Positions 54,216-54,360 of a stretch of DNA of 54,360 nt are shown one piece after another (the stretch's first letter is position 1; the number at the start of each line of letters is the position of its first letter). The translations under genes and the position numbers were made by a program. This DNA is from Priapulus caudatus (taxonomy: Eukaryota > Priapulida > Priapulimorpha > Priapulimorphida > Priapulidae): assembly GCF_000485595.1 (NCBI RefSeq), contig NW_014577082.1, positions 367,258 to 421,617 on the forward strand. The letters run 5' to 3'. The notes beneath the pieces were generated by a model. The model made no database searches. It was not told the origin of the DNA and saw only the letters and a program-made list of their open reading frames with translations.

Positions 54216-54360
54216 GCTAGGAATGAGGAAGGGGAGAAGGGAGAAGCTGCTGGAGAAGGAGGGGGAGAAGCTGGTGGAGAAGGAGGAAGGGGAGAAGGGA
54301 GAAGGTGGTGGAGAAGGAGGAAGGGGAGAAGGGAGAAGGTGGTGGTGAAGGAGGAAGGGA
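54216..54360. repeat. GGAGAAGG minisatellite
   Basis: Units such as GGAAGGGGAGAAGGGAGAAG plus GTGGTGGAGAAGGA repeat to the end of the window. Confidence 0.9.

Overview
The window is animal nuclear DNA. Its genes are intron-rich with GT-AG splice sites, intergenic DNA is AT-rich, and there are many microsatellites, foldback (long-inverted-repeat) elements and three assembly gaps. No vertebrate-type repeats stand out, and there are no operons, CRISPR arrays or prokaryotic genes. The density of small TIR elements, the RTE-like debris and the compact introns suggest a marine invertebrate. A priapulid-like or other slowly evolving invertebrate is possible, but the species cannot be fixed from the sequence.

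Layout, left to right. (1) 1-560 is a CT/GA microsatellite. It abuts an intronless, GC-rich minus-strand gene (649-1689) for a single-pass membrane protein with a cupin-like lumenal region. (2) 2845-7090 holds foldback elements (one carrying a telomere-like TTAGGG run), a near-perfect 73-bp-arm palindrome, and a probable terminal exon of an unrecognised gene (4879-5628). (3) 7424-10464, minus strand, is a complete seven-exon WDR55 gene, with an inverted duplication over its 5' region (10520-11225). (4) From 12580, plus strand, five exons of PGAP2 (GPI-anchor lipid remodelling) run to 17218; its last exon was not found. Its first intron contains nested foldback elements and a 10-N gap that looks like two haplotypes joined in tandem. 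(5) 17219-34689 is about 17 kb of gene-poor DNA: a broken hAT-type BED-finger transposase, several MITEs, a 55-bp tandem array with a MITE inside it, a 1.16-kb purine/pyrimidine foldback, and poly-G. (6) 34690-53668, minus strand, is cytosolic leucyl-tRNA synthetase (LARS1). It has 28 recognisable exons whose reading phases all agree. The first coding exon and the exon just before the MSKS loop are missing; the latter probably lies in the 957-N gap at 41275-42231. LARS1 introns hold MITEs, RTE-like debris and two copies of an interspersed family with (TAA)n ends.

WDR55 and PGAP2 are head-to-head about 2.1 kb apart; PGAP2 and LARS1 are tail-to-tail. The genes are unrelated housekeeping functions (ribosome biogenesis, GPI-anchor maturation, tRNA charging). 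I see no dedicated multi-gene system. The most interesting material is structural: an in-frame duplicated splice acceptor plus exon start in LARS1, nested foldback elements with clean target-site duplications, and transposon copies landing within tens of bases of LARS1 splice donors.
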